Below are positions 35,438-42,796 of a stretch of 64,000 nt of DNA, piece by piece (position 1 is the first letter of the stretch; each line of letters opens with the position of its first letter). Source of the DNA: Caballeronia insecticola. Its GTDB lineage: Bacteria > Pseudomonadota > Gammaproteobacteria > Burkholderiales > Burkholderiaceae. Where the stretch lies: contig NC_021287.1 in the NCBI RefSeq assembly GCF_000402035.1, positions 434,001 to 498,000 of the forward strand. The letters are read 5' to 3'. Under the pieces are notes generated by a model. That model was not told the DNA's origin. It saw nothing but the letters and a program-made list of their open reading frames with translations, and did no database searches. The translations under genes and the position numbers were made by a program.

Positions 35438-36106
35438 TCACGCGGGCGTCAGCGTGTCGCCGGACACGCGCACCTTCTGGCCGATCGCCACGCCGGGCGC
35501 CGCTTCGTAATTGAACGTGCGCACGTTGCCGTCGTTCATGCGGACTTGCACCTGATATGTCGTCGCCTTGTGAACTACGTGTTCGATCTGGTTGCCCGCG
35601 AGCCCGCCGCCGATTGCGCCGATGATCGTCGCCGCCGTGCGGCCGCGGCCGTTGCCGATCTGCGTGCCCGCGAGCCCGCCGACCACCGCGCCGCCGATCG
35701 CGCCGATGCCCGAACTCGGCTGCGCGCTCTGCACGGCATTCACGGCAGTCACTTCGCCCGCGTAGGGATCGTACGCGGGAGCGGGAACCGTTGCAGCGAC
35801 GGCCGGCTCGCGAACGGGCGCGGCAGCGCGGGCCGGGTTCACGTGATGGCCGCGCACGGCGCGCGGCAGCGGCGCGGCTTGCGATACGGACGCCGGCGCT
35901 GCCTGAGACGCGGGCGCGGCTTGAGCCAGTTGCGCATCGACGAGCGGCGAGGCCGTGACGGCGGCCGCCGTCGCCTTCGACGAAGGCAGCAGCCCCGTCA
36001 TCGCCGCGACGCCCGTGCCGCACGCGAGGATGACCGACACGGCGGCCGCCGCGACGAGCGGATGAATGCGGGACGGCTTCGTTTGAATCTCGGGTACGGC
36101 GTTCAT
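35438..36106 (-). CDS. Glycine-zipper 2TM domain protein
   Basis: 222 residues, ATG at 36106 with CAGGAG 8 bases upstream. One N-terminal membrane helix (about 23-43), a long Ala/Pro linker, then a glycine zipper (GIGAIGGAVVGGLAGTQIGNGRGRTAATIIGAIGGGLAGNQIE) and a C-terminal beta domain (YQVQVRMNDGNVRTFNYEA). It resembles SlyB/PcP outer-membrane proteins but lacks a lipobox, so it is tethered by the helix. Probably envelope integrity; exact role unknown. Confidence 0.85.
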   Translation of the reverse strand: MNAVPEIQTKPSRIHPLVAAAAVSVILACGTGVAAMTGLLPSSKATAAAVTASPLVDAQLAQAAPASQAAPASVSQAAPLPRAVRGHHVNPARAAAPVREPAVAATVPAPAYDPYAGEVTAVNAVQSAQPSSGIGAIGGAVVGGLAGTQIGNGRGRTAATIIGAIGGGLAGNQIEHVVHKATTYQVQVRMNDGNVRTFNYEAAPGVAIGQKVRVSGDTLTPA

Positions 36107-36241
36107 GGCAGCGACTCCTGTGGATGCCTGCCTGCTATAACGCCGTGCGCCGCGCGCGGTGGACGCAGCGGCTGTGACATTTGTAAGCAAAAGTCGTGTC
36201 GCGCAGGCGCTTCGAACTCGATCTTCGATAGCCTAGGGTGA

Positions 36242-36283
36242 ATACATATGTTGCGTTAATTTTGTCGATGGCAACATATGTAT
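36242..36283. promoter_or_regulatory. Predicted RpiR-type operator at the binding-protein promoter
   Basis: Perfect 13-base inverted repeat ATACATATGTTGC (36242-36254) / GCAACATATGTAT (36271-36283), 16-base spacer. TTGCGT (36251-36256) and ACATAT (36274-36279), 17 bases apart, form a plausible promoter whose -35 and -10 lie inside the two arms, so a bound protein would block polymerase. The core GCAACATATGT recurs at 39247-39257. Confidence 0.7.
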
Positions 36284-36308
36284 CATTCGAAACGAAATCG
36301 AGGAAGCC

Positions 36309-37226
36309 ATGAAGACGAAGCCGCTGCTCGCATCAGCATCCGCGTCCGCATTTGTGCTCGCCGCGTTGTCGCTCGTCGCGGGGACGAGCCACGCGCAGAC
36401 CGGCCAGCCGACGCTCGCCAAAATCCAGAGCGTCAATCTGATCGCCATCGGTCATCGCGAAACGTCCGTGCCGTTTTCGTATGTCGATGCGAACAACGAG
36501 GTCATCGGTTTTTCGCAGGACTTGTGCAACAAGGTCATCGATGCGATCAAGGCGAAGACGAAGCATCCGGACCTGCGTGTGCGCTTCATTCCGGTGACGT
36601 CGCAGAATCGCATTTCGCTCGTGCAGAACGGCACGGTCGATCTCGAATGCGGCGTGACGACGAATCTCACGTCGCGGCAAAATCAGGTGGCGTTCTCCGA
36701 CACGTTCTTCGTCGCGACGACGCGTCTGCTCACGAAGAAGGATTCGGGCATCAAGGACTTTCCCGATCTCGCGGGCAAGACTGTCGTGACGAATCAGGGC
36801 ACGACGTCCGAGCGCATTCTTCGCAAGATGAACGAAGAGAAGAAGATGAACATGAGCATCATCAGCGCGAAGGATTACGGCGAAGGGCGCGCGACGCTCG
36901 AAACCGGTCGCGCGGTGGCCTACATGATGGACGACGTGCTGCTCGCGGGCACGCGTTCGCTGACGGCGAAGCCATCGGACTGGGTGCTGGTGGGCACGCC
37001 GCAGTCGTCGGAGGCGTATGGCTTCATGATGCGTCGTGACGATCCCGAGTTCAAAAAGCTCGTCGACGACGCCATGAGTCAGGCGATGAAGAGCCCCGAG
37101 ATCAGGACGATGTACGACAAGTGGTTCATGAAACCCGTGCCGCCGAAGAACATCAACTTCGATTTCCCGATGAGCGAGACGATGCAGAAGCTCTATGCCG
37201 AGCCGAACGACCGCGCGTTCGAATAA
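36309..37226 (+). CDS. Periplasmic amino-acid binding protein (GltI-like), orphan
   Basis: 305 residues. Signal peptide to about residue 29 (AHA|Q), then a family 3 solute-binding domain of the glutamate/aspartate GltI type: VPFSYVDANNEVIGFSQDLCN, VDLECGVTTNLTSRQNQVAFSDTFF, GKTVVTNQGTTSERIL, EAYGFMMRRDDPEFK. No ABC permease or ATPase gene is near, so it must share another transporter or act as a sensor. Its promoter carries the operator shared with the aminotransferase gene, suggesting joint control by the RpiR regulator. Confidence 0.93.
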   Translation: MKTKPLLASASASAFVLAALSLVAGTSHAQTGQPTLAKIQSVNLIAIGHRETSVPFSYVDANNEVIGFSQDLCNKVIDAIKAKTKHPDLRVRFIPVTSQNRISLVQNGTVDLECGVTTNLTSRQNQVAFSDTFFVATTRLLTKKDSGIKDFPDLAGKTVVTNQGTTSERILRKMNEEKKMNMSIISAKDYGEGRATLETGRAVAYMMDDVLLAGTRSLTAKPSDWVLVGTPQSSEAYGFMMRRDDPEFKKLVDDAMSQAMKSPEIRTMYDKWFMKPVPPKNINFDFPMSETMQKLYAEPNDRAFE

Positions 37227-37253
37227 CGCGTCTGGCTACACGCGCGGCCACGC

Positions 37254-37808
37254 TCATTCCGCGAAGGGCAAATCCGTTTGCCCTTCGGCGCGCATGCCGA
37301 AGGTGTTCAGCGTCATCGCGACGAGCGCGTAATAGCCCAGCAAGCCGACGAGGTTCACCACCACCGTATGACCGAAACGCGCGACGGCGGCGTCATACGT
37401 GGCGTCGCTTACGCGCTTCGTTTCGTAGAGCTCGGTCGAAAAATTGAAGATGAGCTGGTCGTCGGCATCGGCGAAATGCGGCGTGGCGCCGGTGCGCAGC
37501 GCTTCGGCGACATCGGCGGGCAAGCCTGCATCGAGCGCGATCGGATGATGAATGTGCCATTCCGCCTGCGAGCGCCAACGCGCCGCCGTCACGAGAATAG
37601 CCAGTTCCGACAGCCGCAGCGGCAGCCCCGTGTTGTAGCGGCAAAACGCGCCGAGCTTCTGGGCGTTTTGCGCAAGTTCGGGGCTGAAAATCCAGCCGAG
37701 AAACGGTCCGTTGAGATTGCCGCGCGGACCGCTCAGGATGTCGTGGAGCACGGCCTTCTGCTCGTCGGACGCGGTCTTGATCTCAAAGTCGGGAAGTCGC
37801 TTGTGCAT
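37254..37808 (-). CDS. Carboxymuconolactone-decarboxylase / AhpD-family protein
   Basis: 184 residues, all-helical CMD fold. The conserved block is RLSELAILVTAARWRSQAEWHIHHPIALDAG, with E-x-x-x...W-x-x-H pattern but no CxxC, so it is not a thiol peroxidase; relatives act as decarboxylases or isomerases on ring-cleavage or lactone products. It follows the aminotransferase by 40 bases on the same strand and is likely co-transcribed. Substrate unknown. Confidence 0.88.
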   Translation of the reverse strand: MHKRLPDFEIKTASDEQKAVLHDILSGPRGNLNGPFLGWIFSPELAQNAQKLGAFCRYNTGLPLRLSELAILVTAARWRSQAEWHIHHPIALDAGLPADVAEALRTGATPHFADADDQLIFNFSTELYETKRVSDATYDAAVARFGHTVVVNLVGLLGYYALVAMTLNTFGMRAEGQTDLPFAE

Positions 37809-37848
37809 GCTGCGCTCGATTTAAGTGGGATGCGTCGTCGGGGTGTCG

Positions 37849-39192
37849 TCACGCGGCCTGCGCGCCGATCGCGGAGAGGGCGCCGTCGATCGCATCGGAA
37901 AGACGCTCGACGATGGTTTCGATCTGCGCGCTCGTGGTGATGAACGGCGGCGCGATGAGCACGTGATCGCCGATGCGGCCATCGACGGTGCCGCCCATCG
38001 GATACACCATGAGGCCGCGCTTCATCGCTTCGCTCTTGATGACCGCGTGCAGTTTGTGCTTCGGATCGAACGGCGTTTTGCTCGCGCGATCCTGCACCAG
38101 TTCGACGCCGGTAAAGAGGCCGCGGCCGCGCACGTCGCCGATGAACGGATGATTCGCATGACGCTCGCGCAGCAGGGCGCGCAGTTGTTCGCCGCGCGCC
38201 TTCACGTTGTCGAGCAGCTTTTCCTCGACGATGACCTTCTGCACTTCGAGCGCCGCCGCACACGCGGTTGCGTGACCGATATACGTGTGACCGTGCTGAA
38301 AGAAGCCCGAGCCGCCGACGATGGTATCGAAAATTTCGTCGCTCACGAGCGTCGCGCCGATTGCCTGATAGCCCGCGCCGAGTCCCTTCGCGATGGCGAG
38401 AATGTCGGGCGAGACGCCGTCTTCCTCGCACGCGAACAAGTGACCGGTGCGGCCCATGCCGGACATCACTTCGTCGAGAATCAGCAGCACGCCGTAGCGG
38501 TCGCAAACCGCGCGAATCTTGCGGAAGTATTCGCGCACGGGCGGCACCGCGCCCGCCGTCGCGCCGACGACCGTTTCCGCGACGAACGCCGCGACCGTCT
38601 CCGGCCCGAGTTCGAGGATCTTCGCTTCGAGTTCGTCGGCGAGACGTTGCGCGAAGGCTTCGTCGGTTTCGCCCGCGCGCTGCTCGCGATACGCGAAGCA
38701 CGGACTCACGTGATGCGCTTCGATCAAAATCGGCAGGAACGGCTCGCGACGCCACGCGTTGCCGCCGATCGCGAGCGCGCCGAGCGTGTTGCCGTGATAG
38801 CTCTGACGTCGCGCGATGAAATGCCGCCGCGCCGGCTCTCCCTTCTCGACGAAATACTGGCGCGCGAGCTTGAGCGCCGCTTCCATTGCCTCCGAGCCGC
38901 CGGAGACGAAATACACGTGACCGAGATTTTTCGGCGCGGCTTCGATGAGCAGATCGGCGAGTTCCTCGGCCGGTTCCGTCGTGAAGAACGAGGTATGCGC
39001 GTAAGGCAATTGCTGCACCTGACGCGTGATTGCCTCGATCACGCGCGGATGGCTATGGCCGAGGCACGAGACGGCCGCGCCGCCGCACGCGTCGATATAG
39101 CGCTTGCCTGTCGAATCGACGATCTCGATGCCGTCGCCGCGCACGGCGACAGGAAGCTTGGCGCGCGGCGCGCGATGAAATACCGTGGTCAT
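37849..39192 (-). CDS. Class III PLP-dependent aminotransferase
   Basis: 447 residues, fold type I. PLP lysine K269 in AIAKGLGAGYQ; other signatures LILDEVMSGMGRTG and FVSGGSEAMEAALKLARQY. Class III enzymes use omega-amino donors such as beta-alanine, GABA, taurine, diamines or other amines; the substrate is not determinable here. ATG at 39192 after GCAGGACC. Its promoter holds the CAACATATGTTG palindrome. With the binding protein and RpiR regulator it forms a probable uptake-and-transamination module. Confidence 0.93.
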   Translation of the reverse strand: MTTVFHRAPRAKLPVAVRGDGIEIVDSTGKRYIDACGGAAVSCLGHSHPRVIEAITRQVQQLPYAHTSFFTTEPAEELADLLIEAAPKNLGHVYFVSGGSEAMEAALKLARQYFVEKGEPARRHFIARRQSYHGNTLGALAIGGNAWRREPFLPILIEAHHVSPCFAYREQRAGETDEAFAQRLADELEAKILELGPETVAAFVAETVVGATAGAVPPVREYFRKIRAVCDRYGVLLILDEVMSGMGRTGHLFACEEDGVSPDILAIAKGLGAGYQAIGATLVSDEIFDTIVGGSGFFQHGHTYIGHATACAAALEVQKVIVEEKLLDNVKARGEQLRALLRERHANHPFIGDVRGRGLFTGVELVQDRASKTPFDPKHKLHAVIKSEAMKRGLMVYPMGGTVDGRIGDHVLIAPPFITTSAQIETIVERLSDAIDGALSAIGAQAA

Positions 39193-39232
39193 GGTCCTGC
39201 CCTGGAAAAGCGTGCACAACACGCGATGTATT

Positions 39233-39263
39233 ATTCTACATCGACAGCAACATATGTTGTCAA
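39233..39263 (-). promoter_or_regulatory. Aminotransferase promoter with palindromic operator
   Basis: Minus strand: TTGACA (39263-39258) as -35, with TAGAAT (39238-39233) or TGTAGA as -10. The 12-base palindrome CAACATATGTTG (39248-39259) overlaps the -35 and spacer. The core GCAACATATGT is the same as at 36242-36283. Confidence 0.7.
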
Positions 39264-39305
39264 CGCCCGGTCGACAAACAACGCGCCGCGTCAGGACCGA
39301 TCTGA

Positions 39306-40166
39306 CTAGCTCGCCGCGTAGGCGCCTTGCGAATGCAGCGCGGCTTCGGCCTGTTCGAGATTCGCGACGGCGTCCTTGCCTTCGAGCGCGAGCAGATGCG
39401 CGACGAGCATTTCCGCCAGCGCCGACGCCGCGACGAGCGACGGAAAGAACGACGGCGAATCGTGCGAGAAAATCAGCGTGTGATCCGCATTCAGCGCGAT
39501 GGGCGACACGGCGCTGTCGGTGAGCGCGATCAGCTTCGCGCCGCGCTCGATCGTCGCCTGCGCCACTCGCACGGCTTCGACGGAATAGGGCGCGAAACTC
39601 ACGACGATGGTCGCGTGCCGCTTCTCTATCGCGCGCAATTGCATTTCGAGCGTCCCGGCTTCGCCTGACACGAGGCTCACGGACGGACGAAACAGCCGAT
39701 ACCCGTAGAGCAACCCGAACGCCACGGGATAACACGAGCGAAACCCCGCGACGTGCACGTGCGGCGCCTTCTTCAACGCCTTCGCCGCTTCAACGACGCT
39801 CCCGGCGTTCTGCGCGAGCGTGAGTTCGAGATTGTGCGCCTGGGCGTGCGCGAGATCGCGGCTCAGGTGATGATCGGGGCCGCCTTTCACGAGCGAGCGG
39901 GCGCGCGTGGTCAGCGGTTCCGGGCGGGTGCGCACGCGGCTCACGAAGATCTCGCGCAATTCGTTCCAGCCGGGAAAGCCGAGTTGCTGCGACAGACGGA
40001 CCATCGCGGCGGGCTGGACGTTGGCCCGCTCGGCGACCTTGCGCATCGAGAGGACGGCGACTTCGTCGGGATAGTCGAGCAGGAAGGCGGCGCCCGCTTG
40101 AAATTGCGGGCTCAGGTCGGGAAAGCGGTCGCGGATGGTCGCGGCGAGTTGATCGAAAGTGGGCAC
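39306..40166 (-). CDS. RpiR/MurR-family transcriptional regulator (HTH plus SIS)
   Basis: 286 residues. N-terminal helix-turn-helix of the RpiR type (VAVLSMRKVAERANVQPAAMVRLSQQLGFPGWNELREIF) and a C-terminal SIS domain (HVHVAGFRSCYPVAFGLLYGYRLF...IVVSFAPYSVEAVRVAQATIERGAKLIALTDS) that usually binds a phosphosugar or amino-sugar, though amino-acid catabolism is another known setting. GTG start at 40166. It precedes the aminotransferase gene on the same strand with a separate promoter between. It is the best candidate to bind the CAACATATG sites. Confidence 0.93.
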   Translation of the reverse strand: MPTFDQLAATIRDRFPDLSPQFQAGAAFLLDYPDEVAVLSMRKVAERANVQPAAMVRLSQQLGFPGWNELREIFVSRVRTRPEPLTTRARSLVKGGPDHHLSRDLAHAQAHNLELTLAQNAGSVVEAAKALKKAPHVHVAGFRSCYPVAFGLLYGYRLFRPSVSLVSGEAGTLEMQLRAIEKRHATIVVSFAPYSVEAVRVAQATIERGAKLIALTDSAVSPIALNADHTLIFSHDSPSFFPSLVAASALAEMLVAHLLALEGKDAVANLEQAEAALHSQGAYAAS

Positions 40167-40247
40167 GGACGAAGGTCGGATGGCGGCGTGTCGGATGCGC
40201 TATTTAAACACGCCGCGCCGCAACCGAATTCGAATGCGCGCGAGCGT

Positions 40248-41207
40248 TCAACCGGTCGCGCCGGTCGGCACCTGCGCCACCGTGAAGGTTTCGGGCGCGG
40301 CCGGAATCGCCGTGGCATACGCGCGGCCCAGACGCTTGTATCCCTGAATCGACGGATGAATTTCGTTGGTCCAGTCGCCGTCGGGACCGTCGGAGTCTTC
40401 GCTTGCCGGCGTCAACGTGCCGACGAGGCTCGCGAAATGGATATTCGCGCCGGCCACGCCTTGCGCCGCGAGCCGCGCGTTGATGTCCGGCTGACCCGCC
40501 GCGCCGACGAAGAACGCCTGCCACGAATCGAGCAGATACGTCACGACCGCACGCCAGTCCTCTTGCGGGATGGCGTAGGCAGGGTCCGTGAACGCCTTGA
40601 ACAGCCACGGTCCGATCTTTCCCGCGACGACCGGCGCATTGCGCGGCTGGGCGATATCGTAGGAATGAAAGACGATCGGCACGCCCTGGCTCTGGCTGCG
40701 CGGATCATCGCGCTTGGCGATGATCTGCCGGATGCAATCGGTCATTACCGTGCGAAACGCGCTCCATCCTTCCGGACGAACGTAGTGACTGCCATCGGCG
40801 CTGGGCAGCACGGCGGCGCGTTCGGCGACGGTGCGCAGCAGGCGCATCGAGGCTTTGGTCGGATTGGCGTCGCCGGGCATGGTGAGGATGGCATCGAAGA
40901 GATCGTTGCCGCCGGCGGAAAACAGGAGCGCGTCCCATCGACACGCTTTTCCGCCGCACAGCACGCCGACGTAGTCCGCTTCGGATTTCCAGTCGACCAT
41001 TTGCTGCAAGGTCTTGCCCGGCGAGGCGAAGGTGACCGCGCCGCAACCGTCGTCGAGCGCGATGTTGGCGAGGATGTTGGTGGTGAGCGCGGGCGGCAGG
41101 GCGCCGATCGAGAACCAGGAATCGCCTTGCGCCAGAAACTTGCGCTTGGCGGCATCGAACTGGAAATTGGCGCGGTTCGGAAAGCTGACGATCATTCTCG
41201 TGCTCAT
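40248..41207 (-). CDS. SGNH/GDSL-type hydrolase
   Basis: 319 residues. SGNH blocks: block I AQGDSWFSIG (nucleophile S30), block III SAGGNDLFDAI, block V DWTNEIHPSIQGYKRLG with the D-x-x-H pair. The family de-esterifies lipids, acetylated sugars or other esters. No signal peptide, so cytoplasmic. ATG at 41207 follows AGGGGAAACGAGC. It borders the low-GC patch but itself has typical base composition. Confidence 0.88.
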   Translation of the reverse strand: MSTRMIVSFPNRANFQFDAAKRKFLAQGDSWFSIGALPPALTTNILANIALDDGCGAVTFASPGKTLQQMVDWKSEADYVGVLCGGKACRWDALLFSAGGNDLFDAILTMPGDANPTKASMRLLRTVAERAAVLPSADGSHYVRPEGWSAFRTVMTDCIRQIIAKRDDPRSQSQGVPIVFHSYDIAQPRNAPVVAGKIGPWLFKAFTDPAYAIPQEDWRAVVTYLLDSWQAFFVGAAGQPDINARLAAQGVAGANIHFASLVGTLTPASEDSDGPDGDWTNEIHPSIQGYKRLGRAYATAIPAAPETFTVAQVPTGATG

Positions 41208-41569
41208 GCTCGTTTCCCCTACATGTCCGGTCTGACGGATTGCAGTACAGGACATGATTCGGATTCCTGCAAAGAGGAATCGCGGAGAACTGTTCGGGGC
41301 ACAACAGTTCGTAGGGTGGAATGAAGGGAGTGTTTAGGAGAAGAGCGGTGAGCGGAGAGGGCTGATTAGGTTTCCTTTGCAATTTGGCTGTTTCGCGTGA
41401 ATTTGTGCGTTGAAAAGCGTCGCTACGGTTATCGCCGGATTCATCTTCTGTTTCGGCGCGGGGGAGTCCGTCCCGTCTTTCGAACGCGTGAAATGTATCG
41501 CTCGGCATGCCACCCACCAAAATCCGATCTATGATTTAGCAGGTCATCTTTGACGACGGGAGAAGGCCC
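41208..41569. other. 362-base gap at the edge of the low-GC patch
   Basis: No CDS is supported. Contains two inverted repeats: CATGTCC (41223-41229) / GGACATG (41252-41258) and GAACTGTT (41287-41294) / AACAGTTC (41303-41310). GC content falls towards the right end. Confidence 0.45.
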
Positions 41570-41806
41570 ATGTCAGATGAATCGAGAAAGTCAAACGACA
41601 ACGACATTCCGCCGTTTTGGAAGCGACTCACCGCACATCTCAACGGGGCTACCAAAGCCGCAATTGCTGCTGCAGCGCTGATCGGCGCACTAACGGGACT
41701 TTGGGCGACTTTTGGGAGAAGCTCTACGGCAGCTCCCGATCCGCCGACGGCACTTCCCGATGTCTGCAAATCGCAGAATCCGCCATTTTCTTGCCAACCG
41801 AATTAA
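41570..41806 (+). CDS. Small single-pass membrane protein, unknown, low GC
   Basis: 78 residues, ATG at 41570 with GGGAGAAGG upstream. A polar N-terminus (MSDESRKSNDNDIPPFWKRL), an amphipathic stretch, one membrane helix (about 30-48, AAIAAAALIGALTGLWATF), then a Pro-rich periplasmic tail with two cysteines (VCKSQNPPFSCQPN). Codon use (ACC/AAA/ATT, TTT, AGA) departs from the neighbours. It is followed after 11 bases by a secreted protein gene; the two look like one transferred unit. No family recognised. Confidence 0.65.
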   Translation: MSDESRKSNDNDIPPFWKRLTAHLNGATKAAIAAAALIGALTGLWATFGRSSTAAPDPPTALPDVCKSQNPPFSCQPN

Positions 41807-41817
41807 GAATTTAAATA

Positions 41818-42330
41818 ATGCTTAAAATTCTTGTTCCAATGATTGCCGCTTTTCCAATGGGCTGCTTAGCATGTGATTCCCTCACAATCCACGACACGAC
41901 CAAAAGGTCAGAGATACAGTCTGCGTTGGATTGCTTGGCTAAAGAGAACGCGAGTCAGAAAAAAGAGCTTGAGGCTGTCAGGGCGGAATTAGCGAAGCAG
42001 ACTGAGACCTCTGGGAGCTTACAGGATCAGGTGAACTTGCCGCCCATCTTGGGTATGAGATGGGCAAATCCTTTCGAGGATCGAAGCGATTGTCTCGGGG
42101 CCGCCGAACATGCTCTGACTGTCAGGGGATATGCCATTACCACTCCGCGGAAGGACGGTGGTTCGCAAGTTATCGGCAAAAATGAAGAGGCAGGAACGAA
42201 AGCCTTGATCGCTTGTTATTCCGATGGCAAGCCTTTTATTGTCGTCGCATCAGGTAAAGGCTATAAAGCTTCGGCACTCGGAGATGTCGCCGAGTTGCTT
42301 AAATCAGCAATAGAACGTGAGGCCCGCTAG
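41818..42330 (+). CDS. Predicted exported coiled-coil protein, unknown, low GC
   Basis: 170 residues. Signal peptide (MLKILVPMIAAFPMGCLAC, possibly a non-standard lipobox), a coiled coil (about 28-65, KRSEIQSALDCLAKENASQKKELEAVRAELAKQ split by a Cys), and a C-terminal alpha/beta domain from about 78 (RSDCLGAAEHALTVRGYAIT...GTKALIACYSDGKPFIVVASGKGYKASALGDVAELLKSAI). The cysteines at DCL and ACY may pair. Rare codons (TTA, AGA, ATA) mark it as acquired. Paired with the small membrane protein upstream. Confidence 0.7.
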   Translation: MLKILVPMIAAFPMGCLACDSLTIHDTTKRSEIQSALDCLAKENASQKKELEAVRAELAKQTETSGSLQDQVNLPPILGMRWANPFEDRSDCLGAAEHALTVRGYAITTPRKDGGSQVIGKNEEAGTKALIACYSDGKPFIVVASGKGYKASALGDVAELLKSAIEREAR

Positions 42331-42571
42331 AAACCGTTTTCAACGGTGATCGCCAGTCTTGTTCGCCATTCGAATCCACCTCGGCCATTTAATCGACGAG
42401 GCGGTGTTCGGCGTTGATTCTTCACGAACACCATCATCTGGCTAATCGCCTCTCGGCGAAGGAATTCGACGACGGGAAAGGAACATGGTCTTGTGTATCG
42501 AATACCGCGATACTGCGAAAAATTGTCTGCCATGAGGTTTCCTGTGGGACACCCACGACAATTGTAAGCGC

Positions 42572-42607
42572 AAAAAAGCCGCTGTCCTTTTGGAACAGCG
42601 GCTTTTT
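42572..42607. terminator. Bidirectional terminator next to tRNA-Met
   Basis: AAAAAGCCGCTGT (42573-42585) pairs with ACAGCGGCTTTTT (42595-42607). In the minus direction it lies 8 bases after the tRNA; in the plus direction it closes the low-GC unit. The roughly 240 bases before it contain no gene I support. Confidence 0.9.
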
Positions 42608-42615
42608 CTTGAAGC

Positions 42616-42692
<77 letters not shown>

Positions 42693-42705
42693 GAAAGAAG
42701 CCGAG

Positions 42706-42734
42706 ATTATGGCGAGGGCCGGCGGTACTGTCAA
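42706..42734 (-). promoter_or_regulatory. tRNA-Met promoter
   Basis: Minus strand TTGACA (42734-42729), exactly 17 bases, CATAAT (42711-42706); predicted start about 7 bases before the tRNA. A near-consensus sigma-70 promoter. Confidence 0.85.
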
Positions 42735-42796
42735 CCCCTTCCCTGCGATTTGTTAAAAAAGTCGCAAGGACACAGCCGGGCCCTCGTCCAAACTCG

